In this document: one piece after another, positions 5,606 through 5,764 of the stretch
Position numbering within the stretch: the stretch's first letter is position 1
Layout of the letters: the number at the start of each line of letters is the position of its first letter
Assembly (NCBI GenBank): GCA_027014185.1
Contig: JALWEK010000003.1
Location: forward strand, 1 to 5,764
Direction: 5' to 3'
From: Aquificaceae bacterium
Lineage (GTDB): Bacteria; Aquificota; Aquificia; Aquificales; Aquificaceae
DNA: 5,764 bases
Made by a program: the position numbers and the translations under genes
Notes under the pieces: model-generated
What the model was told of the DNA's origin: nothing
Databases searched by the model: none
What the model saw: the letters and a program-made list of their open reading frames with translations, nothing else

Positions 5606-5764
5606 GTTGATGATATTTTGCCATTTTTGAGGGAAGTGTGTGATAAACATGGAAATAGGGGGCGAGGAAATGCGGAAAGGATACTGAGGAAATTAGAGCA
5701 AGACGAGGCTCTACGTGAAGGGGATATAGAAGACCTAAGGGCATTCTGCTTTTTATACAATAGG
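5552..5764 (+). CDS. Unknown protein downstream of the methyltransferase, 3'-truncated by the window edge
   Basis: The ATG at 5552 overlaps the methyltransferase TGA as ATGA, and the frame stays open for 71 codons to the last base of the window. This overlap is typical of translationally coupled subunits of one system. The visible part starts with a strand-like stretch (MSKVKITIKINCKFF). A charged region likely to form helices follows (about 36-66, with NAERILRKLEQDEALREGD), and the visible end is CFLYNR. Cysteines occur at 12, 30 and 67. I do not recognise a family and see no catalytic motif. Sampled GC here is about 35%, lower than in the housekeeping genes. By context it is probably an accessory or effector component of the same modification or defence system, but this is inference. 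Total length is unknown. Confidence 0.7.
   Translation, partial: MSKVKITIKINCKFFESTVDDILPFLREVCDKHGNRGRGNAERILRKLEQDEALREGDIEDLRAFCFLYNR
5571..5586. repeat. AT-rich inverted repeat CAATTA-AAAT-TAATTG
   Basis: Two perfect 6-bp arms flank a 4-nt centre, within codons 7-12 of the truncated downstream gene and between the two copies of the 12-bp direct repeat. A stem here would be weak. It is recorded because of its position at the junction. Confidence 0.4.

Overview
The window reads as part of a bacterial, probably thermophilic chromosome. Ile is largely ATA, Arg is mostly AGG/AGA, Lys is mostly AAG, and the proteins are rich in Glu and Lys. Gene content (bacterial EF-P, BCCP, quinolinate synthase, a CcsA/HemX-type protein) fits a bacterium, and the style recalls Aquificota. 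That lineage is an inference from codon and protein style, not a demonstrated match.

Layout. The left half (1-2730) is compact housekeeping DNA. A 5'-truncated nadA (2-910) is followed after 28 bp by a CcsA/HemX/YpjD-like membrane protein gene (939-1706), both on +. It converges on a minus-strand pair, efp (2161-2730) and accB (1703-2161). The two convergent genes share a palindromic CTAG that supplies a TAG stop on each strand. efp and accB overlap at their junction and look translationally coupled.

A 164-bp divergent spacer (2731-2894) separates efp from the right half. It holds a good sigma70-type promoter for the rightward operon, a weaker -10-like box for efp, an 11-bp palindrome and a hairpin. 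Both predicted transcripts would be leaderless or nearly so.

The right half (2895-5764) looks like an accessory block. It contains a large beta-class adenine-specific DNA methyltransferase of the type III Mod kind (886 aa), with a long N-terminal extension, DPPF and DFFLGSGTT motifs and a separate C-terminal region. It overlaps by ATGA with a second gene that runs off the right edge (5552 to end, 71 codons visible) and that I do not recognise. A 12-bp direct repeat spans this junction and encodes FEST in both genes, each in its own frame. Sampled lines of this half are lower in GC, and it carries 20 GATC sites against 4 in the left 2730 bp, so it was probably acquired separately.

Functionally, the left genes serve NAD synthesis, possible heme or cytochrome c maturation, translation elongation and fatty-acid synthesis. 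The right genes are probably the start of a restriction-modification or related defence operon whose effector gene (helicase/nuclease) would lie beyond the window. No effector, CRISPR array, IS element or RNA gene is visible here.
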